DNA from: Lasiosphaeria ovina
Lineage: Eukaryota > Ascomycota > Sordariomycetes > Sordariales > Lasiosphaeriaceae
Reading direction: 5' to 3'
NCBI GenBank assembly: GCA_033439765.1
Contig: JAULSN010000029.1
Span: 1-19,823 of the forward strand
DNA length: 19,823 nucleotides
Below the pieces are notes generated by a model. The model was not told where the DNA came from, did no database searches, and saw only the letters and a list, made by a program, of their open reading frames with translations. How positions within the stretch are numbered: the stretch's first letter is position 1; every line of letters begins with the position of its first letter. Positions 9,200 to 19,250 of the stretch are shown here, in pieces. Position numbers and translations under genes: made by a program.

Positions 9200-10084
9200 G
9201 TCACGGCTTCAGTTGAATGCAACTCCGCAGACTGTAGGGCAGTCCGTCCAATGCCCGATTCGCCGGTGAAACAAATCTTAGATTCGCCGACTTCTGTCAG
9301 ATCCGAGACTAAGGTAACGCAGCGTCCGCAGTTCGCTTGGACTGTGACTTGTGAAAAAGCCCCCTCCTTCTCTCCATCCACTACTGCATATAATACGCGA
9401 GGTAGATACGCTTTTGATACGCTCAGCAACCAAACCCCGAACCACTTTTCTCGCAAGGGGTTACTTATGTGGTGTAACTGTTTGGGCTTAAGTAAAAGTG
9501 GGAATTTCCAGCTGAGCTGCTGAATCAAGTGATCAGCTTCTAACAAGTTTGGTGAGCACAGAGAAAAAGAAATGAGACCTAGTTTGGCACAAAGTACGTA
9601 TGTAAGTTGAAAGCGAAAAGGGGCGAAACAAAAGAGTCGCTGGGTTTTACCAAACTGTGCTAGCTAAACGTTGTCATTTCGTGGTTTGAGCTGGATGGGT
9701 TACGTGGAAGGAACTGCAGCGAGGAGGATTCACGAAGCACAGGCCACAAGCAAACCTTCAAAGCAAAAGAAGGGTCCCCCCCGGTCACCAATCTGCGTCG
9801 TCTGATTGGGCCAGAATGTGCTAGAGTGGGGAACTGGACCCCTGCCTCCCCTTGGAAAACCCAATTGCGGCTGTGCATCGTGAACGGTCCAGCCTCACTC
9901 TAACCACTTCCGACCACTCTCCCCCCTAGCGTTTGCCGTTTGCAATGTGGCAGGGCAGGGCTGGGCCGGGCTGGACACCTGGAACAATTGGCAGTGTTGC
10001 AAATGCATGCTGCATGGGAAACGGGAAAGGGGGGTCTCGACTGCGAGGCGCCCAGAACGCAGCTTACCCGCCCCGGGCAGGCTG

Positions 10085-10129
10085 CCCAGCCCAGCCCAGC
10101 CCAGCCCATCCCATCCCATCCCAGCCCAG
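10085..10129 (+). repeat. Pentanucleotide array CCCAG/CCCAT, nine units
   Basis: Nine perfect head-to-tail five-base units: four CCCAG, three CCCAT, two CCCAG. Related CCCAG and GGGCTGG copies occur just before and after (about 9953-9975 and 10140-10160). It lies about 550 bases upstream of the membrane-protein ATG. Confidence 0.95.
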
Positions 10130-10683
10130 CGGGTGAGCAGCCCAGCCCGGCCGGGCCTTTCGCTCAAAATCCCAGCACATCCCTCCCATGCCCATTCCGT
10201 CCGCTCGTCTGTCTTTTCTCCCTTGGAAGCGGCCATCGTCGTGGTTCTTTCTCGTCAAGACCCCCATCTAGTTTACTCCTCCAGAATGCGGTGACAACAC
10301 AACCTACCCTAACTTATAATCCCACGATCTCTCTGGACCGCGGACCGTCAGCGCCAGCCACTCGCATCGGCCTCCCGCCTCCTAGGTTGTCGCTCGTCCC
10401 GCGTGTCAGACGGGTTCGCTCCCTCCCCAAATCGCGTTCGAGCAAACCTCGTCCCTCTGTCATTCCAGTCGAGCCCGACTACATTATAAACTACGACCTG
10501 TTCCGCCCGGCGATTTCGATAAAATCAGGTCTCCTCTTCTCGTGAACGACAGAGAACAGAGCCTGTGTAACTTGACCTGACCTCGAGCCCTACGGTCTAC
10601 CCGAGCAGCCTACGAACAGCCGAACGGACAAAGCACCAATCACTCCCACCTCACCGCACCTCACTCCACAAAAAGAAAAGAAA

Positions 10684-11802
10684 ATGCGCAGCACAACAAC
10701 CCTCGCACTGCTGCTCGCAGCCAGCGGCACCTACGCCGTCGAGCAACCCCAACACCACAGCCGGCCCGAGTGCGTGCAGGCGCGCAGCGCCGAGCTAGCC
10801 GACGCCGCAGCGTGCGGCGACCGCGGGTCGCTCAACTACTGCTTCTCGAGCCTGTCCCAAACACTCGCGCCGCGCGGCGTCGCGCTGGTGCCGGCCGTGG
10901 AGCGATGCTTCGTGGCGGCGGGGTGCACGGCGGCCGAGGCGGCGATTGAGGCGCAGTGGGTGGTGCGCGTGTGCGACGACACGGCGTCGTCTGGGTCTCC
11001 GTCGCAGGTGGAGGCCGATCTCCGGCGGCGCCGCACCGCTGCTCGCGCCGCCGCCGCCGGCATGCCGGTGCTGCGCGAGGCGGGGCTGCCGACGCTGCTC
11101 GCTGCACGGCAGGCCGCTGCCGGCCCGACCACAGCCGCGCCGGCCGTCGCCAACAACAGCCCGACGGGCAGCCCGTCACCGTGCTCGACGGAGACGGTTA
11201 TCGACACGACGTCGTGCCCGGTGCAGTCGACAGGCGACAGCGCGGGCAAGAAGCTGGCGTGCTTTCCGGCGAAAGCAACGATGCAGGTGTGCCGCGAGGG
11301 CCTGATCTGCCAGTTCGACAAGGCCGGGGCGGGATCGTGCATGTACAAGCAGACGTCTTTGGGCTTGGCGGGGACCATCATCGCCGCCATCTTCGCCGTG
11401 GCCGTGGCCGCGTCCGTGTTCGGCGTGTGCTTCCTGTGTTGCAAGGAGCGGCGCGTGCAGAAGCGCCTCGAGAGGGCCGCCGAGAACGCCCGCATCGAGA
11501 AAGATGCCAAGACGTCGGCCATGGTGGCGCGCAAGAAGTCTTTCCGGGCTGGTGGTGCCGAGGCGGCGGCGGCGGCTGAGGACGGCCTCGACAGGCAGCC
11601 CCTGATGGCCGCCGCGTCGGACCTGCCTCCCCTGCCGCCCATGCCGCAGCAGTATACCGACAACGCGAGCTATCAGTCGCAGTCGCAGTCGCAGTCGCAG
11701 TCGCAGAAGCAGCACCAGCAGCAGCAGTACGCGCAGCAGCAGGACTTTGGAGGGTCCGAGAACCCGTTTGCTGACTCGCACGACGCGCATCCGCTGAGGT
11801 GA
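10684..11802 (+). CDS. Secreted/type I membrane protein with two cysteine clusters, unknown function
   Basis: A single exon of 372 residues with an ATG in a good A-rich context (AAAGAAAATG). Residues 1-18 form a signal peptide, probably cut after TYA. An outer domain has cysteines at 30, 44, 53, 75, 81 and 97, spaced for three disulfides but not the eight-cysteine CFEM pattern. An Ala/Arg-rich linker and a Ser/Thr/Pro stretch (about 147-166) follow, then a second cluster at 167, 178, 193, 203, 209 and 219. A transmembrane helix spans about 226-251, followed by CC (252-253, possibly acylated) and the basic stop-transfer KERRVQKR. The roughly 120-residue cytosolic tail is charged, with a Gln/Ser repeat and an NPF motif near the end. 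The layout suggests a cell-surface or wall sensor-like protein, which is inference. I do not recognise the family. It is convergent with NST1. Confidence 0.78.
   Translation: MRSTTTLALLLAASGTYAVEQPQHHSRPECVQARSAELADAAACGDRGSLNYCFSSLSQTLAPRGVALVPAVERCFVAAGCTAAEAAIEAQWVVRVCDDTASSGSPSQVEADLRRRRTAARAAAAGMPVLREAGLPTLLAARQAAAGPTTAAPAVANNSPTGSPSPCSTETVIDTTSCPVQSTGDSAGKKLACFPAKATMQVCREGLICQFDKAGAGSCMYKQTSLGLAGTIIAAIFAVAVAASVFGVCFLCCKERRVQKRLERAAENARIEKDAKTSAMVARKKSFRAGGAEAAAAAEDGLDRQPLMAAASDLPPLPPMPQQYTDNASYQSQSQSQSQSQKQHQQQQYAQQQDFGGSENPFADSHDAHPLR
11674..11703 (+). repeat. (CAGTCG)5 hexamer repeat coding Gln-Ser
   Basis: Five perfect CAGTCG units in the tail of the membrane-protein gene encode alternating Gln and Ser and run into a CAG-rich stretch. 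In-frame length variation between strains would be expected. Confidence 0.95.
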
Positions 11803-12744
11803 TGACGCCATTTTTACTGTTCAGAGTTTGCCATGGCAGGCGGCTGAAGAGAGAGATTGGAGAACATAATGCCGAGACAGGAGCAGAACCTTATAAGCTG
11901 GCTATCCGAGGAGGTTCCAGAGGCAAACTGCCTGCACATGCAGAGTAGGCATCTAGATATCTGGCGGGTTGATAGAGTTTTCATGTTGAGTCTTTTTTCA
12001 CTGGGCTAGCAATCGTGCAAGCGGGCAGCCGAAGCTGGTGGGTCTATGAACTTGCACTTGTATATAAACAATCATGATAGTAAGCGTGAGGGAACCAGGC
12101 CTGTAAATCTAGTGGGCGTTTGTATCCCACTGGTGCTTTGAACCTATGCAAGCAGTGTATCTAACGTTTGCGTGAGATGGCTTCACCAACGATGTGATTG
12201 ATCAAGATGACAGTGTCAACTTTACGAGCGGCAACAGAACATATTTCATCTGGCAACTCAGGAAGGCGAAAGATGAGAATACGATTATTCTATCAAATCT
12301 AATACTTTCGGAGCAGACGGCAATTAGCAGTCGCTACTAAACATAATTACCATTCGCTAGTTAACAAAGAAAAGCTTCGCCATGATTCGCTCAGCGATCC
12401 CCGGTAAACAATTAGAAGTCAGGTGGTCATGCTGATTGAGGCAGCTTCAGCTGCGGCCCAATCGAATGCTTTGTAGTTAGCTAAAACTACTGTACAATGT
12501 TGATAACCCGGGTCTCTAGTGGTAAGGCAGCGAAGGCAGTGGCAGAAAAGAGGAGCTTGCAAGTCGCCAGTGACTCGCAAGACATGAGAAACATCGACCG
12601 CGGCCTGGGCATGGTCCGTGTATCGAAGACGAGAAGGGCACGAGAGAGCGCCAGATTTACCGTGAACGTTTCCTCTGTTGACAAGATCCCTGAACAAAGA
12701 GTTTCTTGCATTCCTCACTGACGGGATTTCCCCAGGTCCCAATG
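11803..12744. other. Convergent intergenic region between the membrane-protein gene and NST1
   Basis: About 940 bases hold the two 3' UTRs. The sequence is AT-richer than the flanking coding regions. Small ORFs (for example 12419-12742 minus) have no domain-like content. No terminator-like hairpin or RNA gene is recognised. Confidence 0.5.
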
Positions 12745-15700
12745 CTAACGGTTGCTGTGGCCAAACGAGCCTCCTCCGACAATGGGACTGCCAATCTCGC
12801 CGGGCGCCCCGACTGCCCGGTGGAGGGGTTGCGAGTTGGACCGCCCGGAACTCGAGACAAAGCGAATAGAGATTTTACCCGATCCGCCGTCACGCACGTC
12901 GAAACTGCCCCCGCCGTTGACTTCGTTGCCCTCTGTTTCACATATATCGAAGAGTTCTGTCTCGCCAACAGGAGGTCCTGTATTGAACAACTCGAGCTGT
13001 GCCTTGATATCCTCGAGTGAGATAAAGCCGTCGTTGACGTCGGTACTCCGTTCCACATTGATACTGTCTGGGTCGGCAAGCTCACGGCACGCGCGGCTGA
13101 GCATCTTGCGGATGGCAACCGATCGTGACACTGTGGGCTGGTTTATTATCCCATGCCCGCCGAATGTAGAGTTAATCGGCGCAGGGGGGCCCCAAGGTAC
13201 GGGACCGAAACCTGGGGGTGGAGGTGGCCCGAAGAGGTGCGGCTGCGGCACGGCCGCTGGCGCCCACGGGCTGTGGTGCGATGAGAATATGGGATCGACA
13301 CCAAAGGGAGACACCGGGAAAGCAGCTCCTGGTCGGGATCCCGGGGCTGTCGAGGCCATTTGGCCCCGTAAGGGTCGACCGGAGAAATCCTGGAGTGGCT
13401 CGTCGAAGCCATCCAGCAGCGCGCTGCTGCCGAGATGAGCATCCAAGTCGGGCTTCGGTACCTCAGTGCGGGGCGATCCACTTGGCGGCCGTTGGCCGTG
13501 CACAACACTTGACGGCCTCCCAATCGGCGCCGGACGTCCGATGGGCTGCTGCGTGGTGATTGGGGTGCTCTGCTCAAAGCTTGCTGACCCGTGGCGTGAG
13601 TGGGACGTCATAGGGGATTCCTTGGGAATAGATGGACCAAACACTTGGGCCATGGTCGCCATGGGAGACTCCAAGGGCCCAGGGAAACCAGGAGGAGGAT
13701 GCATTGAGTAGCCCCGGGCCCCGAGTTGTCCGCCTAGTCCGGGCGGCATTGGCATCATGACTGGCGGCGCGGGCCGGTAGCCAGACATGGATGAGAACGG
13801 AGGCTCGCGGTGGATGTGGTTTCCAAACCCTGGCGGTATCTGGGGCATCCCTTGTGAAAACGGCATGCCCATTGGCGGAATGCCGAACGGACTGTGTTGC
13901 GGCGGCAGTGTCTTGGCTGCTGTACCCAGCGGCGATGCCGGGTGCGGAGACGGGTGCAATGTGCCCTGCGTGTTGCTTGTCGTCCCTGCCAACTTGCTGG
14001 GCGGGCCTATGGGACCGGGACTGACATGAACAGGCGTTATGGGGTGGGGAGACGGGTTCTGGCTCGGTACTGATCCCGTCTGGGAGGCTGATCCCGAGGA
14101 CGCCGCAGCACCTTCTTGCTGGGACGCCTGCCGCGCGCGCATCGGCGTCGGGGCCTTGGTGAGAGCCGGCGTTGCAACGGAAATCTGCGGCGAGACGAAC
14201 GACGTCGAAGGCTGCTGTGGCAACGCTGGCACGGCTGCCGGCACCGGAGGAGGTGCGGGTCGCTTTGGAAGAGTAAGGGCCACTGGGACGGCGGTTGCGA
14301 GAGCTGCAGCTTTCTGCGCAGCCCTCTCTTCACGGCCGGCCCGGGTACGAGCATCCTTCTCCTGCTTGTCTCGCTCCTGCTGCTCCCTTCTTTCCCGAAC
14401 CTCGCGCTCCTTTTGGTCGCGGGCTTCTTTCTCCTTAAGGCGAGCCTCTTCGCGTGACTTCTTCTCGCGATCCTTAGCTTCGCGAACTTTGCGTTCCTGC
14501 AATTCTCGCTCTTGTATGCGGCGTTGGCGCTCGGCTTCTTTGCGCAAACGCTCTTCCTCGTCAGCCTTCTTCTGCGCCTCCCTCTTCTTCCGCTTCTCCT
14601 CAATCTTGAGCCGTTGTTCTTCGGCCCGGCGTTCCTCCTCGGCAACTCGTGCCTCCTCTTCGGCCGCTTTCTCGGCCTCCTTGCGAGCCTTCTCCTCAGC
14701 CAGGGCCTCCTTCTTCTTGGCCGCCTTGTCTTTCCGCTTCTGGGCTTCCTTGGCCTTCTTGGCTTTGCGTTGAGACTCTTGGCGGTTCTCGTCCTCGATC
14801 TCCTCGAGAAGCTTGGCCTGACGCTCCTTTGCCACTTTTTCGCGGTAGGCGGTAAGCACCCGCTGCTCAAACATTCTTGCGGCGAAGATCTGGAACATCC
14901 TCCTACCTTCCTCCATCCGCTGCTCCTCCGTCATCGTATCCTGTTCGAACACATTAACAACTCTACGGGGCAAACGACACATTGGGCACGTACCTCTTCC
15001 TCCTGGCTGTCGTACTCCTCTTCCTCCTCTTCCTCATACTCATCCTCGTCGTCCTCAAACTCTTCCTCCTCGGGTGGGGGGTGACTGTGCCCGTAGTGGT
15101 CACCGTTGGCGTGGTCATAGCTACGCTCATACTGCTCTCTTGCGTCTTCCTCGCGCGCCATTCGCCGCTCCGCCAGCTGCTCCATCATTTCGATGAACTT
15201 CTTGCCGTCATTCTTCAGCAGGTCGTCGGCCACGGTGAGTATTCCGCCTAGAAAGGATGAGCCATAAGCGTTATAGCCTGTCCGCGAGGAGGGGTAAACA
15301 CGCAGAAACGATGAGAAAATGGGGAATCGGTCCCTACCCTGCACAGTCAGGCTATTTCCGAAGTTGAAGAAATCGTTGGCGTAGTCGGGGCCAGGGCGGT
15401 GCAGCTCGTCCGAAGGCTCCTCGTCACTATACTCGTCGTCTTCTTCCAGTTCGTCTTCGCTGTACTCCTCCTCTTCGCCTTCCTCTTCTTCTTCGTCCCC
15501 CACGTGCTCTACTATCCGGCCCCGCGAGGGCTGGTGGTTGGGGTAGCTTGCAGGGAGGCCACGGGGGCGCATGCCGCCCATGGAGCCAAACGACTGGCGA
15601 GGACGCAGCATTGGAGGACCTTCGCCCTGGTTGGGGTGGTTTGCGTACTGCTCTAGCTCTTCGTAGTAGGCATCGTAGAGGCCCTCGAGCTCTTCCTCGA

Positions 15701-16532
15701 TGGCGGTCCGCTTCCTCCCACACACGGTACAGCTGCACGTGTGCTTTTGCTGCTCCTTCATCTTCTTCAAGACGGCATCCTTCTCGACCTTAACGAGGGA
15801 CTTACGCTCGCTCTCGCTCAGCCCGAGCCAGAACTCCTTGATCCGTTCCCGCTCTTCTTGTGAGCTTGTGTTCCATATCTTCTCTCTCGACATACCAGGG
15901 CGGTGGTGATTATGGCGATGTTGAGTGGGTGAAGCAGGAGGCGGGATTGGCGCACGGGCCTGGGCGGGCTGTACGTGGTGGTGGATGTTATTTGCAGCCT
16001 CACCAGCGGTTGCTCCGGCGCCGTCCTTGCCCTTTTTCTTCTTGGCCTTTTTCACTTTCGTTGACGTCCCTTGCGCGAACCCATTCTGGTGAGAGCTGGG
16101 ATGCTGCCGAGCGTGACCGCTAGTAGAGTGCTCGTCCTCGTCGCCGCTATCGCCGGGGTCGGCATCTACCGAGTGCTGCTCGTGCGACGCAGGCGGGCTG
16201 GGCAAACCGTTCGAAGGCTCCGTCCGCGCACCCTGCTCTGCGGCGGCTTTGGCGGCCGCCTTTTCGCGTCGCTTCTGCTTCTTCCGGTTGACGGGCTGGG
16301 GTGGTTCCTGAGAGCTCGCTCCTGGCGTAGCACTCGGCGGCGCAGCTTTCGTGCTCGTGGCGGGAGCCATGGTCGGGGAGGGCTGGGACGAGTCTACCGG
16401 CGTGGTGGCCTTTGGAACTGTTATGTATTTGGAGCCGTCCTTGTTGGTGTACTTTGCCGTCGCCGTGGAGGCGGGTGACAGGGGAGCCGCATTCAACGGC
16501 GCCGCGGGCGGGTGCCGGTGGTTACCCTTCAT
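12745..16532 (-). CDS. NST1: Stress response protein NST1, complete, three exons
   Basis: Exons on the minus strand: 16532-15338, 15247-14994 and 14940-12745, giving 1214 residues, the usual size for filamentous fungi. Yeast Nst1 is a cytoplasmic protein that affects salt tolerance and interacts genetically with splicing factor Msl1. Features in order: a Pro/Ala/Lys-rich N terminus; the conserved NST1 block from MSREKIWN (214) through [10 protein letters not shown] (266-275) to [12 protein letters not shown]; an acidic Glu/Asp run (345-375); [16 protein letters not shown], joined by splicing to [15 protein letters not shown]; a second acidic run (about 457-483); a very long charged Lys/Glu/Arg coiled coil (about 514-694); a Pro/Gly/Met-rich low-complexity region; and a conserved end [19 protein letters not shown]. 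Intron 1 (90 bases, donor GTAGGG) keeps frame; intron 2 (53 bases) has donor GTACGT. The start ATG is followed by the usual short basic N terminus. Identity is strong. Confidence 0.94.
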
Positions 16533-18509
16533 GGTGATTCGTTAGTGCGGCGGCGGATACGCTGCCGACGTCGAGGGCATGCAGCGCGGCCGTGATCTGT
16601 TGTTGCGAGCTTCGGGACCGGTCGATGACTGCGCAGCAACAGTAAGTAAAGTGACGCGAGACTCGGCACGGGTGTCTCAATGTCGGGACACGGAATGCGT
16701 GTGTGCAGCGCGATACGGCGTAGGTAAGGTAGTTTATGGTGTTGCGGGGCAGTGAAGCAGAACCTAGAAGAGACGGGAGGACGGGGTCAAGGGGTAGAGG
16801 GTGGTAGAGGGTGGGGGGGGTTGGCAGGTCCACTGGCACTTGACGTCGGGGGAAAGGGCTAGAGGTCGCAAGGTCAGGGGAGATGCGGCTTCGAAGGCGC
16901 GGTAGGGCTTGGATAAAGAGAGCGGCGAGGAAAGGACAGCTGCCTGGACAGCTAGCAGCAAGTCGACAAGACTCGGCTAGCGGGTATGGTAGGTACAGGC
17001 AGGTGAGAGCGACAGTAGCTGGAAGTGGGCAGGGGAATGTAGGGCAGGTTTGGGGCTGGGGGGGTTATTGAGCTTCGAGGTTGAGGTCGGTCGAGGCCAC
17101 CTCAGGTCGAGTCCACCTCAGGTCGAGTTGAGGTGAGGGACGCACGCACGCAGGGAGAGACGGGAGGCAAGGTAGAGGCAGAGGTGCTCGCTCAACGAGG
17201 GCTTATTGACGATTCGCCCACGCAGCACTCACTTTCGACTTTCCAGACTCGGCAGCGGCAGACTCGCGGGCGCTCGGTGTTGTCGCGGTATCGGAGGCGG
17301 CAAACGCGACAGGTGTGCTTTGCAGGATGGGGTGCGCGGGAAGTCAATGTGCGCTTCCCAGGCCAGTGTTCGGATGTTCGAAATGCCCCGGGAATGGTGG
17401 TTTGGTGGTGGTCCTGGCGCCCGCTGCTCCACCCACGGTTCCCCATCCCAGGCCCACCACTCCCATTGGTCAGCCACAGCACGTGACCTTTTCAGCCTCG
17501 CAATATTGCCCCCCGGGCGCGCGTGCCTCATTTCCCGCGCCGTCGTCACTCCGTCATCCGGGATCTTTCATCATACCTTAACCTGAGTGAGGCCAAGCCC
17601 AAGTGGGTGAGACGCATTCCCCTCCCCCGCGATATCGAGCCCCGGAATTCGATTCTCGGAATTTCCGCCAGCGAGGTGCTGCATTGCTTTCCCAAAAAAA
17701 AAAACCAACATTCCTGCTCATCTCATGTCGTCGTGCTGCCATCGTATCGCGCGCCCACGAGCCAGCGAAAATGAAACGATCTTGGTGAGAGCGACTCAGG
17801 TCCGGGAGTTCGAGTCGACATCGTTGCTGCGGCTTTCTCAGTCAGATAGACGGTATAATTTGCTGGTGTGGGAACTGTGACACGGGCGGCGGCCGCAACT
17901 GCGACCGAGAGATCGAGACGGTGGCGGCGCGGCGCGGCGCGGCATCCGAAACACCCTACTTCTTGCGCAATGCTTGTTTTATCTTTGTCTTTAGACAAGT
18001 GTCGACAGGCACTTTTTGGAGACATTCGGTGGTCTCTTTGAGTCGCAGGTGAGGAGTCTGATCAACTTAAGTCCCTTCCCTAAGTGGACACTGTCTGCTG
18101 CTATCGCCTGCTGCTGTCTGCCACGATAGTCATTCTGACAGTAGCGCACCCGTACAGGGTAACCCAAGAGTTGAGCAACGGAGATCTCTCGGAACATTGG
18201 CCGATGAGCGAATGGTGCTCCGCACAGAATCTTGTTTGGACTATCCAATCCGAACTATACAACGCAAGTCGCCTAAAGCAACATAAAGATTACCATCAAC
18301 CTCCCAGCTCTAGCCGTAATGTAGCCACCAATTAGCCATGTTCTCTTGGACCTTGTGCCTTCCTGTGTAAGGCGCTTCCGTGTCGCGCTGGTTGCCTTTC
18401 CCCAGGCGGTCGATAAAGCCGGTAAATTCGGGGTCATGGCAGGCTCGTTACCGGATTGGCTACCTTACCAGGAATGGATAATCGGTAAGTTATCCAACCG
18501 TGTTATTAA
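16533..18509. other. NST1 upstream region and unassigned sequence
   Basis: About 2 kb with no recognisable gene. It holds a perfect 16-base tandem duplication (17097-17128), a CACGTG box (17480-17485) with a nearby inverted CCAAT box (17465-17469), a run of about 12 A near 17693-17704, and a GGCGC repeat near 17930-17942. Small ORFs overlap on both strands and show no domains. The part near 16533 must contain the NST1 promoter. Confidence 0.5.
17097..17128 (+). repeat. Perfect 16-base tandem duplication
   Basis: CCACCTCAGGTCGAGT occurs twice head to tail (17097-17112 and 17113-17128), followed by the partly inverted TTGAGGTGAGG. It lies about 570 bases upstream of the NST1 ATG. Confidence 0.9.
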
Positions 18510-19250
18510 ATGAAGGCGACCGCATCGTCTTTAACGCCAAACAGAATTCTAAAGACAGGGCAGCCAGCCTGTGTCCATGGAATGTTCGACTCTTCGTTGG
18601 GGGCTTTGAAGACACTCACTCCCAACATGCGGATATCACTGGTCCACCTCCGAGGCCCGTGTTGTGTTGACGGAATCCATCCAAAGAAAAGGTTCGTAAA
18701 GAAACAGACTACCGAGGCCTCACTCTTGAGTTCCCAGCGGTCTTCGGCTTTTGAAGAAAACACGACATGGCGGAAGCTCGGCACGGCAACCTTAATACAT
18801 AGTATGGCCGAATACGTGCTAGGAAATAAGCCAGGTTGCCATCGACATGAGGCTGAGACCAACTCGGATGGGGGTTCAGCCAACGGCGAACGGACCCGGC
18901 CCGCGAAAATCATTTCGAGGGAGGCCCCCGTCGCGGCAGGTGGGCCGGAGCTTTTTCAGCCCACAACCACGCACCACGCCCTGGTCTGTGCGTTGAACAA
19001 AGCTTTGATGCTCGTTCCTGGCCTGGCCCCAAGACACGGCTGCGAATGGACATGCACCTACGACGGCCTTACCTACGGAGTACTACTTCGGTTGTTAGCT
19101 AAGCGCACAGCCTCACCTGCTTCAGAGTTCGGCGCCGTCCGTCAACGGTCTGCAGCCTATCATGTCCAAACTGGCGCGCTACCAGGGCCGTATTCTGCTG
19201 CCCGAGCAACTCACAAACTCGCACCCCGTTACCTCTATCCGCCCTTGTAG
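18510..19250 (+). CDS. Long unsupported ORF, hypothetical
   Basis: An uninterrupted 246-codon ORF with an ATG start. It is longer than expected by chance for one frame, but the product has no recognisable domain, signal peptide or membrane helix. Third-position GC in the first part is only near one half, unlike ARG1. On the opposite strand, 18506-18913 is also open (135 codons from an ATG) and its text, rich in Trp and Phe, looks at least as protein-like, so a minus-strand exon is an equal alternative. It may also be a degenerate or purely chance ORF. Confidence 0.22.
   Translation: MKATASSLTPNRILKTGQPACVHGMFDSSLGALKTLTPNMRISLVHLRGPCCVDGIHPKKRFVKKQTTEASLLSSQRSSAFEENTTWRKLGTATLIHSMAEYVLGNKPGCHRHEAETNSDGGSANGERTRPAKIISREAPVAAGGPELFQPTTTHHALVCALNKALMLVPGLAPRHGCEWTCTYDGLTYGVLLRLLAKRTASPASEFGAVRQRSAAYHVQTGALPGPYSAARATHKLAPRYLYPPL

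Larger units (their letters stand above)
8890..10683. other. Shared divergent promoter region between ARG1 and the membrane-protein gene
   Basis: About 1.8 kb separates two divergent start codons. It holds the CPC1 site, a short telomere-like motif, a pentamer array, and a CT-rich stretch ending in an A-rich leader just before the ATG at 10684. The ORF at 9062-9523 starts at a GTG and reads low-complexity text, so I treat it as non-coding. No other gene is seen. Confidence 0.55.

Noticed and set aside
9062..9523. 153-codon ORFs on both strands
   Set aside because: They start at non-ATG or weak codons and read text without domain features in the divergent promoter.
9895..10294. Several Gly/Trp or Pro/Ser-rich ORFs on both strands
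   Set aside because: They are produced by the CCCAG/CCCAT and GGGCTGG repeats in the promoter.
10832..11811. Large ORFs antisense to or out of frame with the membrane-protein gene
   Set aside because: High GC removes stops in all frames; only the frame with signal peptide, cysteines and helix makes sense.
14037..15084. Long Arg-rich and Leu/Ser-rich ORFs over NST1
   Set aside because: Shadow frames of the Lys/Glu coiled-coil repeats in NST1 exon 3 and the acidic run of exon 2.
17800..17825. tRNA B-box-like sequence GGGAGTTCGAGTCGAC
   Set aside because: No matching A box or acceptor-stem pairing at the right distance.
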